Shown here: piece after piece, positions 20,801-27,966 of the stretch | Layout: every line of letters begins with the position of its first letter | Position numbering within the stretch: position 1 is the first letter of the stretch | Source: Stentor coeruleus | Taxonomy: Eukaryota > Ciliophora > Heterotrichea > Heterotrichida > Stentoridae | Length of the DNA: 48,740 bases | Direction of reading: 5' to 3' | NCBI GenBank assembly: GCA_001970955.1 | Contig: MPUH01000516.1 | Span: 1 to 48,740 of the forward strand | Position numbers and translations under genes: made by a program | Notes under the pieces: generated by a model | Told to the model about the DNA's origin: nothing | Database searches by the model: none | What the model saw: only the letters and a program-made list of their open reading frames with translations

Positions 20801-21436
20801 AAAGTTTTTACTCATGATCTTGTACAAGTTCATACAGCAAAAGATCGTAAAGAAGAAATTTCTGATATAAAATTCTCACCTGATGGGACAAGACTTGCTG
20901 TAGGTTCACATGATAATTTTATTGATATTTACTCAACTGAAGATTTCAAGAAAGTTGGGGTTTGTAAAGGCCATAGTTCATTTATAACTCATTTTGATTG
21001 GTCTACAGATTCAGCATTTTTACATTCAAATTGTGGTGCTTATGAGTTACTTTTCTGGGAAGCGAATGGTAAACAAGTTACTGGAGGTGCTACTCAACTT
21101 AAAGATGAAGAATGGTTTACTTGGAGTTGTGTTATTGGATGGCCTGTACAAGGAGTTTATCCACCTTATGCTGATGGTACAGATATAAATGCTGTTGATA
21201 GAAGTAAGAAGAAATTTGGGAATAATGAATATCAAATTATAGCTTCTGCTGATGATTTTGGTACGGTTAAGTTGTTGAGATATCCTTGCCTTGATAAGAA
21301 ATCAGAGTCTATTGTTGGGAAAGGACATTGTTCACATGTTACTAATGTACGTTTTATTGCTGATGATACGAAATTAGTTAGTGTTGGAGGGGATGATCAG
21401 TGTGTGTTCCAATGGACTGTTTCTAACAAAAATTAG
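14813..21436 (+). CDS. Giant EML/EMAP-family protein: EF-hands plus three HELP/double-WD40 units
   Basis: About 2,207 residues from 14813 (an ATG at 14801 would add four). The 14813 start gives MGISESSQ, a good N-myristoylation signal (Gly2, Ser6), and has the TATAAATATGG context. Residue numbers here count from the 14801 ATG. Two canonical EF-hand loops follow, DFDHSRSITFDE (~102) and DTNKDKTISLAE (~150). Three EML units then start near residues 245, 897 and ~1600, each with an HGYR..D.RNN(L/I)(K/R) core and two beta-propellers of WD repeats. Units 1 and 2 share GEGDQFLAVKPW; unit 3 has a Lys/Glu-rich linker instead. Each unit also has a GW(P/S)VQ..(W/Y)P..(A/S)DG(S/T)DIN segment. EML proteins bind microtubules; animal EML5/EML6 also have three units. 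The EF-hands and possible lipid anchor suggest Ca2+-linked cortical or membrane attachment (inference). Confidence 0.93.
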   Translation: MGISESSQLRSGVKSLSLTGELIEKLLDRFSHFSDSFGFTRDEVKMLYRPKNEQMDLIFNIFDSAKRDKIDAFEFIAGMIIISEASLKIKARKLFSLYDFDHSRSITFDELIIMLRTAMNALCYMTSTNPWSIEKLVDHTQKLFAKIDTNKDKTISLAEWTSFVTRDIEVVKILEKLELITSEDKRPNWGTEDDPEMDSDFENETYNKEWDRSEVHERVKAGVESLEESPFVVESVGEGDQFLAVKPWEGVVKNSVPTNYKPNKADSNSPDACLSLEYIHGYRCHDVRNNLRYTDQGEVIYHTAAVGVVLNTNNVQKHFIAHTDDITAFDVSPDGKLAVTGEVGKIPTIHVWSTSSMETIKTFKGIIKRGVTNVVFSQDATRIAALGADNDHCIAVYDIYNPGNKTGAMQHLIATGKGGKDTFLDIRFHPSSNDKLILCGVKVFAVVTLKAGAITVKKGTGWGKTPLTQLQALSCISFIGDIPVTGAFNGAVFKWEDGVLKESVKLHESSITAIGKWENGIITGGNDGVVNVLDMNMKIVKSIQLKDLQSVNAKPRSVWGANGKVLIGTRGGEIFEVSEGQVKLLMSGHYDMELWGLANHPSLPRFASFGQDSLLAVWDLNEHKQIIHTKLESPGETIAYSPSGDSIAVGLQNGKILILNAETLEVKAGKHDRIKGISQIKYSPDGSILAAGGHDSIIITYLVNENYKLQYKMKGHSSAITHLDFSESGGTIQSTSLSYELLYHNLSKGLHDPKGASANKDDTWNTWSCVLGWPVQGIWPPCSDGSDINAVRRSKSRKVLATCDDFSQVKLFKYPCPVKNSACNTYRGHSSHVTNCVFFDNYLVTTGGNDKSIFVWKYTEDDQETQDMDTEGLQALEAESSLFKFETVGEGDQFLAVKPWLGEMKASTPKFVVPKNHNKPPEATLALTKVHGYRGYDSRNNLKFTSSGKVIFPAAGLGVVMNIETKSQEYFTMHDDDVVSISIHPGRKIAATGQTAHVGKSTKIDLFVWDTETHRNLACLTGFHRRAIRHLDFSPNGNLILSVGDDDDHSLAIYDWQANRMVCNSKVDKDTVLGVSFISNNDFVVYGAKFIKFFSMAGTNVTSNRGITGGVAFEGQMSGVLFNELFHTGTHAGNLFIWEQKALKKSLPIHSGQVWAMCVHENHLLTGGSEGIIYTLDAEYNKIKQISLVEFSVNPGVRAIDIMGDLIIAGTRGCEILKIAGDQVEVVQRGHYDGELWGLAVSPKKLEFATCGGDKTLRVWEIPSGNMLRSTPALTTDLRAIDWSPDGKYIAAGHVNANIVLFNETDLANVCSVQSSFKGKDCWIEDLKFSPDGSKLAFGAHGCASKVEVFTVDAGKLIKHCIINVGITSALTHIDWSVDSSLVCVNSEAYELKFVSLDQKKNVASSSVKDVKWNSYTCTFGWSVQYIWPECADGSDINSVHKAKNSNLLVTADDFGKINLFRWPVCVENQGSKSYSGHSAHVTKVKFTHDDSYIVSIGGDDKCIFIWKTEIPEVEIEEPSIEEVSIEVSEIKKVDTGKQDRKEKAAMRNSHISVVRHKPAESIDVRKPVKKEEAKAVVKGGKNTSEGALKAPSAYIKASRNQNLAPAVDLSLEFVHGYRAKDCRNNIKYLPSGKLVYHAAAVGIVFDLEEFSQSFFIGHNDDIVSFALSPNKDLVATGEVGRKPSIFVWDSNSLTQIAKFNSPLEKGIGALAFSPSGNLLVAIAMDDDHNIALYNLQTNSLIVSTKGDREKILEVAFLSENEFVTTGIKHYKIWTLNGNKITGRRGQFGKNDNLLLSLAVFGDEIYTGTGAGTVVKWKGGDAEATFEMHGKGTDSVWANDQFIVTGGKDGFVHICSKDMTKVHTFDLNTEAFASVCPSVRAAVLNDENTKLVIGTFASEIYEVDIETKEVKNLVRGHYAPSKGNAVTNEVWGLSIINQSSYATCSDDGTLRIWNAESKKQERVLKFGKEEGGDSTRARCVTGNDKYLAVGFLDGNFKVFTHDLVQVHTAKDRKEEISDIKFSPDGTRLAVGSHDNFIDIYSTEDFKKVGVCKGHSSFITHFDWSTDSAFLHSNCGAYELLFWEANGKQVTGGATQLKDEEWFTWSCVIGWPVQGVYPPYADGTDINAVDRSKKKFGNNEYQIIASADDFGTVKLLRYPCLDKKSESIVGKGHCSHVTNVRFIADDTKLVSVGGDDQCVFQWTVSNKN

Positions 21437-22704
21437 ATAGGTTATTAATTTAGCATGAAATAGGATATGATAGTTAATGAGTTGTAGGAAGGGGTTGGTG
21501 AAAGATTTGAAGGGGAGGTAGAGGTGTTGATGTTTAGCTTTAGGAGGTTTGGTTTTGTCATGGGTAAAAAAAAAAGATTTTTTCTTTGATTTGAAGGAAA
21601 ATTTGCATTTTTTTTACTGGTTTGGGAGGATGAAGATTTGGAGCTGGGGATGATTTTTATGTGAGGATAGAAGTTGGAATTCGCGGTTTTGAGTATGGTT
21701 TGGGGTTGGAAGGGAAATTTTTTTTTTTGGAGTTTGGGTTTTGATTAGGATTTGGGTAAAAATGATTTTTTATGATGAAAAATAGGTTTTGGTTGAGGAT
21801 TTGTGTTTTTAAGGGTTTATACTGTTGGATGTTTGAAATTAAAAACAGTTTTCTTGGTGAAAATATTTGAGTGTGTAGAGGAATTGCTTAATTGGAAGTT
21901 TAGATTAAAAAGGTTTTTAGTTTAAATTTATGATATTTTTAATAATTTTAGACTTTTGTTTTGATTATGGAAACAAATAGAATAATTAAAGTATTTTTAT
22001 AAGAAAACTTTTGAAGTCAAGAGTATTTTATAGCAAATTACCATAAAACAAGCAAGTTTAAAATTTTATATTCAATACCTTTGTAATATTTCTCATAATA
22101 ATATTCTAATTTACTTCTTGCTATTCTCGAATATAAAACAGCATAATACTTATTAAAGTAAACTAATTGTTAATAAAAATCTAAGCAAATAACGATTTTT
22201 ACTGTTTATTTCAATATGTTATTAAGTAAAAATTATACATAAATTCTCATCAGAAAAAAAAAATCTGCTTTCAACCCAATTAATCCTTGAAATTTTCCAA
22301 GACAATACTATTAACACTCTAACACCCATAAAATCCTAATTTTACAGCTTCATATCAAAAAATATAATCCTAACTATTAGCTTTTATACTAAAATTCCAA
22401 TATCTAAATTTCCAACAGTTAATAATAATTATAAATCTATATACAACTTCTCATATATCTTCTTAACAAACACATCGCCAAACATATCTTCAAATTCAAT
22501 TTTTTCTAATTAGCAATCTCAACATCCAAAGTCCCCACGAATCATTAATTCTATTAAATACTTATGCTAATTCACTTAAATCCATCATTATAAGCTTCTT
22601 ATAATTTTTCATTCAGAAAAAAGCCTTATCTGACCAACAAGTATATATTTCCTCCCAGCCATATATTATCCCTTAAATCATCTACCAATATAATTTCAAA
22701 TCCT
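21437..22704. other. Long intergenic region with G-rich then C-rich halves
   Basis: 1,268 bases between two plus-strand genes. 21481-21780 has 98 G and 8 C; about 22250-22700 is the reverse, C-rich with few G. The switch is in AT-rich DNA near 22000. No gene or structured RNA was recognised. Confidence 0.55.
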
Positions 22705-23700
22705 ATGAGCCAATCTCAAAGTCTAGTCCAAGCAGGTAAAAGTACCATGTCCCAGAAACAAAATATCAAAATCCACCTTTCTCAAGAATATAATCCTACT
22801 AATTCTCCTCCTACCATATTATCATCAAGTGCTCGAAGCTTGATATTTCTCAACCAAATAACTCAAAAAGCACAAAAAACACAAAAAACACCTATTTCCC
22901 TAACAGAAAGATACACCCAAAGAAGCGAAAATCCACAAGTCCCAGCCCATTTATTACTACGCCACGAATGCAAATCAGAACTAAAATTATCAAACAACTC
23001 AAACATAAGCAACAACCCTAACTCTTTAGCATCTTCTTTTGACATAGTTGATTTTAGGATGTTAAGCTTAACCCCAAGTAACAAAATGTTTCATAATAAT
23101 AGAAATCCTTCAGTAAATGGGAAATTCTTAAGCGAAGGAAAATTTTATCAACCTCACTCAAATCAACAAACTAAGAAAACTATTGCATTAGACCTTGATG
23201 AAACTTTAATATATTCATCATCATCAAACTCTACACCTGAATATATAATTCACCGTTTATTACAAGATAACAACTCAATTATCATTAAATTTAGCATAAG
23301 GCCATATGCAAAAGATTTTATACGTATACTTAGTACTTTAGCTAATATTGTTATTTTTACTGCCAGTTCTAAAAGCTATGCAGACCCAATTATAGATATT
23401 ATCGACCCAAATCATGAGTTTATTAAGGCAAGATATTATAGAGATAGTTGTGTATTATCATCAGCAGGGTTTATTAAAGATTTGAATATATTAAAAAAAC
23501 CTTTAAAAGATGTTTTACTTGTTGATAACCTATCAACAAGTTTCCTTTATCAGAAACAAAATGGGATTTTGGTTACAAGCTGGTATGGGGATAAAAATGA
23601 TATGGAACTTTTTCATCTTTTAGGGTTTATTAGGAAAATTTTACCATATGATGATATTAGGAAATGCGATAAAAATTTTCGAAGACTTGCTTATGTGTAA
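22705..23700 (+). CDS. SCP/FCP1-type (NIF) HAD phosphatase
   Basis: 331 residues. The first ~150 are Ser/Asn/Gln-rich and probably disordered. The FCP1 homology domain spans about 158-325: motif I IALDLDETLIYS (Asp163 nucleophile, Asp165 acid), motif II IFTASSKSYAD, conserved RDSCVLSSAGFIKDL, and motif IV VLLVDNLSTSF, then a WYGDKNDMEL end. It lacks a BRCT domain, so it is a small CTD-phosphatase type, not full FCP1. Substrates in the family include the RNA polymerase II CTD and other phosphoproteins; the ciliate target is unknown. No intron is needed. Confidence 0.9.
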   Translation: MSQSQSLVQAGKSTMSQKQNIKIHLSQEYNPTNSPPTILSSSARSLIFLNQITQKAQKTQKTPISLTERYTQRSENPQVPAHLLLRHECKSELKLSNNSNISNNPNSLASSFDIVDFRMLSLTPSNKMFHNNRNPSVNGKFLSEGKFYQPHSNQQTKKTIALDLDETLIYSSSSNSTPEYIIHRLLQDNNSIIIKFSIRPYAKDFIRILSTLANIVIFTASSKSYADPIIDIIDPNHEFIKARYYRDSCVLSSAGFIKDLNILKKPLKDVLLVDNLSTSFLYQKQNGILVTSWYGDKNDMELFHLLGFIRKILPYDDIRKCDKNFRRLAYV

Positions 23701-24317
23701 AGTTTTTATTATAAAATCTTCTTTTCTAATTTCAAATATTATAAATATGATGTAATACGGCAAAGATGAATATTGGGAAGAAAGATATACCTGAATTTTT
23801 ATATATTTATATGAAATATATATCAGAGATGTGGAACTTTTTGATTTGTATTAAAAGTGGAGTGTTAAAGATATCTTATACAATATATATTAGCAAGATA
23901 AAAAATATTATATGTTGGCTATGGGAACTTATGTTTAAATGAAGAGGTGTATGATGATAGATATATGAATTTTATTAATATAGGTCAAGTTGCTATTAAG
24001 ACTATGCAAAAGGAATATATAGATAAAAATTCAATGGGTTTTTATGGATTGTAGGAATATAGGAGTTTGAAAATAAAAATATTTGACGCGGCTATTGATA
24101 AAAGAATATTGGATGATATACTCCGTAGTAAGGATTCAACAGTTTGAAAATAAAAATATTTGACGCGGCTATTGATAAAAGAATATTGGATGATATACTC
24201 CGTAGTAAGGGTTCAACAGTTCATGCATAGAAACTAATTTCTGAATATTATAAAGTATTTTAACCTACTCTTTATAATTTTATCATAATAAATTCTTTCT
24301 TCTATTTGTATTTAAAT
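23701..24317. other. Intergenic region carrying a 77-bp tandem repeat
   Basis: It lies between two plus-strand genes, AT-rich apart from the repeat unit, which contains a local GC patch (GACGCGGC). It lacks the marked C-rich block seen before most genes. See the repeat entry. Confidence 0.5.
24064..24221. repeat. 77-bp tandem duplication (about 2.05 copies)
   Basis: Copy 1 is 24064-24140 and copy 2 is 24141-24217, followed by four more bases of the unit. By eye the copies differ at one base (AAGGATTCAAC versus AAGGGTTCAAC). The unit begins AGTTTGAAAATAAAAATA and contains GACGCGGC and a TACTCCGTAGTA mini-hairpin. The near-identity implies a recent duplication or maintenance. Its GTTCAA looked tRNA-like, but no T-arm can be paired. 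Confidence 0.92.
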
Positions 24318-25775
24318 ATGAATAAATTCAATACCTTTTCTAAGTGCACAATAAACCTCCGAGAGCCCGAAAGCATCCGCTTACAAAAAGACCTCGAATC
24401 TATCACCAAAAGTTTAGAACACGAGAAAAGAGAGTCAATGTATTTAGACGAACAATTCAAAGTTCTCCAATTTGAAATGAACTCACTAGCAAAACCTTTC
24501 CCCACTTCTTTTACCTCACTTCGTTCTACAATTTCAGTCTTAGAAAAAAAGCTTGAACTCGAAATCAATACCCTAAACCAAACCAAATACAAAAACCGTC
24601 AATTGCGTCAACAAATTAATGAATACAGATTAGATAAATCAGCTCACAAACAGTCGCTAAACGCAGTAATAGAAAACCTTGAAAAAACATCTAAAGCTGC
24701 GAATGAACAATATGATGAATTACTTAGAAAAAATGATGAAAACATATCCCAAAAAGAAAAAATCGGCATGCTAAGGACAAAAAGTGCTAATCAGCGTTTT
24801 AAATATGATGAAAAAATCAGCACATTATCGAGCGTATTGAAAAATAGTAAATTTGACACGAAATTTTTATATGAAGAAACCCAATATTCAACTCAGAGTA
24901 CTGAAGTTTTAAGTGTTCTTAAGCGGCTTATTAAATTCTCAAACAGATTAACGATTAATAAAAAGCATGAGATTGACCAGTATATAAAACATGTAACATT
25001 ATTGGATAATTATTTCAATGAGATTAAAATTGTTACAGGGATGAATGAAATTAAAGATATTGTCACTTCTTGTTTAAAAAGTGAAGAACAAAGCCAACAG
25101 GTACTTTCTTATCTAAATAATTTGAATTCAGATATTGATTTACTTGAAGAAAAACTTAAGATTTCTGATTCGAAAATACAGTTTTTAGAAGGGTTGAAAT
25201 ATCAGGGAAGACTGAGTATACAAGAAGCGATAAAAACTAATGAGACGAATTTAGCTTTGATGCAAGATAGGATTAAAGATAAAAAAGAAGTGGAGTTTAA
25301 TAGGAATATAATCATACAAAACTCTTTACCTTTGATGAAGAAAATATATAAGTTGTTGGAAAATATGCATTTTAAAGACTATTTTGGTGGATTTCTTGAT
25401 GTAGAAGCGATTGATAAACTTAATCAGGAATATAGTGCCCAGTTGTTAGGGAAAATTGAAGAGTATTTAAGTTTTTTATTATTGGCTATTGAACTTAGAA
25501 AACAAAGTATTTTGACAAAACATAGATCTCCTTCTGCACCTAATAAAAAAGATATTAAAAAGAAAAAAGCTATGAAAAATTTTTTAGAAGAAAAATATTT
25601 ATATGATGGGGAAGATTTTGATGAAATCCGTGTACCGATTTCTGTGCAAGAAATGAAGAAAAAAGCTGCTGTGATTTTTGAAAGGAGGAGGAGTATGCTT
25701 AAGGCTAAACCTACAACACCAGATATTAGTCATCCTAAGACACCTACTTATAGATTAACAAGAGAATTATTATAA
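24318..25775 (+). CDS. ODAD1/CCDC114-CCDC63-like outer dynein arm docking complex coiled coil
   Basis: 485 residues from the first ATG (MNKFNTF; the frame upstream opens only through TTG). It is almost entirely helical coiled coil with a basic, Pro/Thr-rich tail. The diagnostic part is near residues 225-285: HVTLLDNYFNEIKIVTGMNE, IKDIVTSCLKSEEQSQQ and VLSYLNNLNSDIDLLEEKL. It parallels the ...VTGI.DID..V..FI..EE.N..LF.YVN..N.EIE.L... block of the CCDC63/CCDC114/ODA1 family. These proteins anchor outer dynein arms to doublet microtubules. The early LRQQINEYRLDK segment also fits. Assignment rests on pattern memory, so the family is likely but the exact orthologue is not settled. Confidence 0.72.
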   Translation: MNKFNTFSKCTINLREPESIRLQKDLESITKSLEHEKRESMYLDEQFKVLQFEMNSLAKPFPTSFTSLRSTISVLEKKLELEINTLNQTKYKNRQLRQQINEYRLDKSAHKQSLNAVIENLEKTSKAANEQYDELLRKNDENISQKEKIGMLRTKSANQRFKYDEKISTLSSVLKNSKFDTKFLYEETQYSTQSTEVLSVLKRLIKFSNRLTINKKHEIDQYIKHVTLLDNYFNEIKIVTGMNEIKDIVTSCLKSEEQSQQVLSYLNNLNSDIDLLEEKLKISDSKIQFLEGLKYQGRLSIQEAIKTNETNLALMQDRIKDKKEVEFNRNIIIQNSLPLMKKIYKLLENMHFKDYFGGFLDVEAIDKLNQEYSAQLLGKIEEYLSFLLLAIELRKQSILTKHRSPSAPNKKDIKKKKAMKNFLEEKYLYDGEDFDEIRVPISVQEMKKKAAVIFERRRSMLKAKPTTPDISHPKTPTYRLTRELL

Positions 25776-26353
25776 GTTAGAGATTAATTAATATTTTTAC
25801 TAAAATATAGAAGGTATTATTTTTTAGATTTTAGGCTTAAAAAATTGAAATAGTTTTATATATAGTAAAATTATTGCTGATAAAAAATATGAGGTTAATA
25901 TATAGTCAATGCACTTTTATTAGTTATATTAATTAAATTGGTAGTTTGAGGTATCTTAAATATTAAAATGATGGAATTATTAATACAGATTGAGATCAGA
26001 AAGCTGGAGAAGTTAGACAGAGATTAGCCTGGAAGAATTATAGTAGGGTTAGAAGGAAAATCTGTGTGATGGATATGGGAAAATGATATAGCCTCGGAGG
26101 TAAATACAATAAGAATTGAGAAATGAAAACAAAATGATAATAGTAGTTATATGTTTATGACTAATAATTTTTTAGTTACTCAAACAGAAGGATGGGTTGA
26201 TAGATTTATAGATATTATCACATCATAAAAAATACAAAATAAAAGACTTTCCATACAATTTACCTAAATATCTACTACACTACAAACACATCTTCAAAAC
26301 TCTACCAAAATCTTAAAAGTATTCATTTAAAATACTACTTATGAGCCTAACTA
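25776..26353. other. Convergent intergenic region
   Basis: 578 bases between the stops of the ODAD1-like and RIB72-like genes. Its middle (about 25985-26130) is richer in G and overall GC than its flanks and has no open frame. No RNA family was recognised. Confidence 0.45.
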
Positions 26354-27937
26354 CTAAAATCTCTGATAATTTTCTAGCATCCACTTCTTGGTATAGTCAT
26401 CACAAGAATCAATATGAAAGCGATAGCTATTGATGACAACATCTGAGCCCACAATAAAGTCCACAGGGTGGAAAAGTTCATTATTTCTAGCACTATTCTT
26501 ATACTTCCCTCTAATCAAAAACTTGCCTTCTTGTATTCCTGAGTTTCTCTGAGGTATTTCATTAATCTGTAAAGTATCATCATTCAAATAAAGCATGACA
26601 ATAAATCTTCTTTCAACATCTTCAGGTTGAGGCGAGTTAAACTTAGCAACCCATCTGAGTATTTTATGTGAGTTGTCTATAAACTTAAAATAATCTTTAT
26701 TTGGGGGTTTTGGTATAAGTCTATAAATATAACCTAATGAATCTTCTTCACTACCAAGACCATCATGAGGAGGTATAACAACATTACTAACTTCTCTTGG
26801 AGCTGGCTCTTGAAGTGGGCCAATAGGGAAGACTTTAGAATAATATTTTCTATAATAATCAGCTGTAAACTCATCAGCACTATCAATGACAAACTCTCTT
26901 CCATAAATAGTAAGTGTCATATTAGGCTCAATTTCATATTCTTGTAAACATTCAGACTCTGGGGTTTGTCCTGGTTGACCAATTGCGAATTTCTTAGGAA
27001 GTTTGTTTCTTCTAAGCAAAACTGGGAACTCAATTCGCCCATCATTTGGATAATGACATTCTAAGATTTCTACAGTATCATCTGCTAAGTAAAAATGCAA
27101 TATAAAATTCTCTCCGCTTTTACAGAAAAATCTTAGAACTTTTCTATCATTGTCCAAAAATTGCTTTTGGTTTTTAGGTCTGCCACCACCCAAGGATTTT
27201 TCTAAGAAGTCTTTCATTGCTTGATCACGAATTTTAACTTCTTTCGATGTAGTTTTGATTTCAAATGCATCAGTTGGCATTTCTTCTCCTTGTCCTTGAG
27301 CCATACCATTATGTTCATAAAACTCACGGGTGTAAGCATCACAATCGCAAAGTCTTAAGTTTTTCCCATAGATCAAAATATTCTCCCCAACTCTTAAATC
27401 CTGTGGTAAAACACAAATCCCACTTCTATCATCTTTCAACACACTCTGTCTTTTTAAAAATGCCCCTTGTGGAGTACCACTGTTCATCTGTTTAGGTTCA
27501 ATTATCGACAATGTATGGTCTTCAAGGTAGTAATACAATACTAATTTCCTAAGTTTAAAATGTTCAAGAGCGCTTTCGACAACTGGTTCACGGAAATAGC
27601 CATAAAAACGGAGAACCTGACGATCCATTTTTACAAAAGTTGGCTCGTATTGATCTGTGATTTCAATAGTATTCATAGGTGCATGAACAGAATGAGTCGT
27701 CGATCTCCATTGTGTATCTATCATACGAGTCTGATCAGGTTTATCTACGGCGGGTCTTCTTGGTAAAGGATAATCAGGAAATGGTTTATTGGCCTAAGTA
27801 GCAGTTACGTAGTCCCGGTTTTCTTCTTGTTTCTGAGCACTAACTTTCTTATGATCAACTTTCTATATAGTAATTACCGTTGGGTCATGGTGTGGATTAA
27901 AGCCAGGGAGCTTTGGATACGCACTTGGTCCTTGCAT
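26354..27937 (-). CDS. RIB72/EFHC-like protein with three DM10 domains
   Basis: 517 residues from three exons: 27937-27878, 27862-27809 and 27793-26354, joined over two 15-nt introns. The start MQGPSAYPKLPGFNP resembles the family N-terminus. DM10 domains lie at about 91-199, 247-356 and 406-517. Each starts with a D-(N/R)..(K/Q)(V/I)LR(F/W) core (MDRQVLRFYGYF, DNDRKVLRFFCKS, DNSHKILRWVAKF) and ends with a D..C/A-D.(Y/F)T..(F/W/Y) element. RIB72/EFHC1 proteins line the A-tubule lumen of axonemal doublets. The chain stops right after the third DM10 domain, so the EF-hand tail of EFHC1-type members is absent, and none is visible downstream of TAG. Its start is 29 bases from the divergent ISWI start. 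Confidence 0.92.
27794..27808 (-). other. 15-nt intron 2 of the RIB72-like gene
   Basis: gtaactgctacttag on the minus strand, phase 0, with in-frame TAG if retained; A at position 10. Confidence 0.92.
27863..27877 (-). other. 15-nt intron 1 of the RIB72-like gene
   Basis: gtaattactatatag on the minus strand, phase 0, with in-frame TAG if retained; A at position 10. Confidence 0.92.
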
Positions 27938-27966
27938 TTTTAAATATAAGAACCCATTAGATAAAA
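27938..27966. promoter_or_regulatory. 29-bp bidirectional start region (RIB72-like / ISWI)
   Basis: Only 29 bases, mostly A/T, separate the two divergent ATGs. Both transcripts must start within this gap or inside the opposite gene, so 5' UTRs are very short or antiparallel transcripts overlap. Confidence 0.7.

Noticed and set aside
24064..24221. Tandem repeat as a pair of tRNA genes (GTTCAA seen)
   Set aside because: No T-stem pairing around the motif, no D-arm and no acceptor stem.
24306..24317. Start of the ODAD1-like gene at 24306
   Set aside because: That codon is TTG; the first ATG is 24318.
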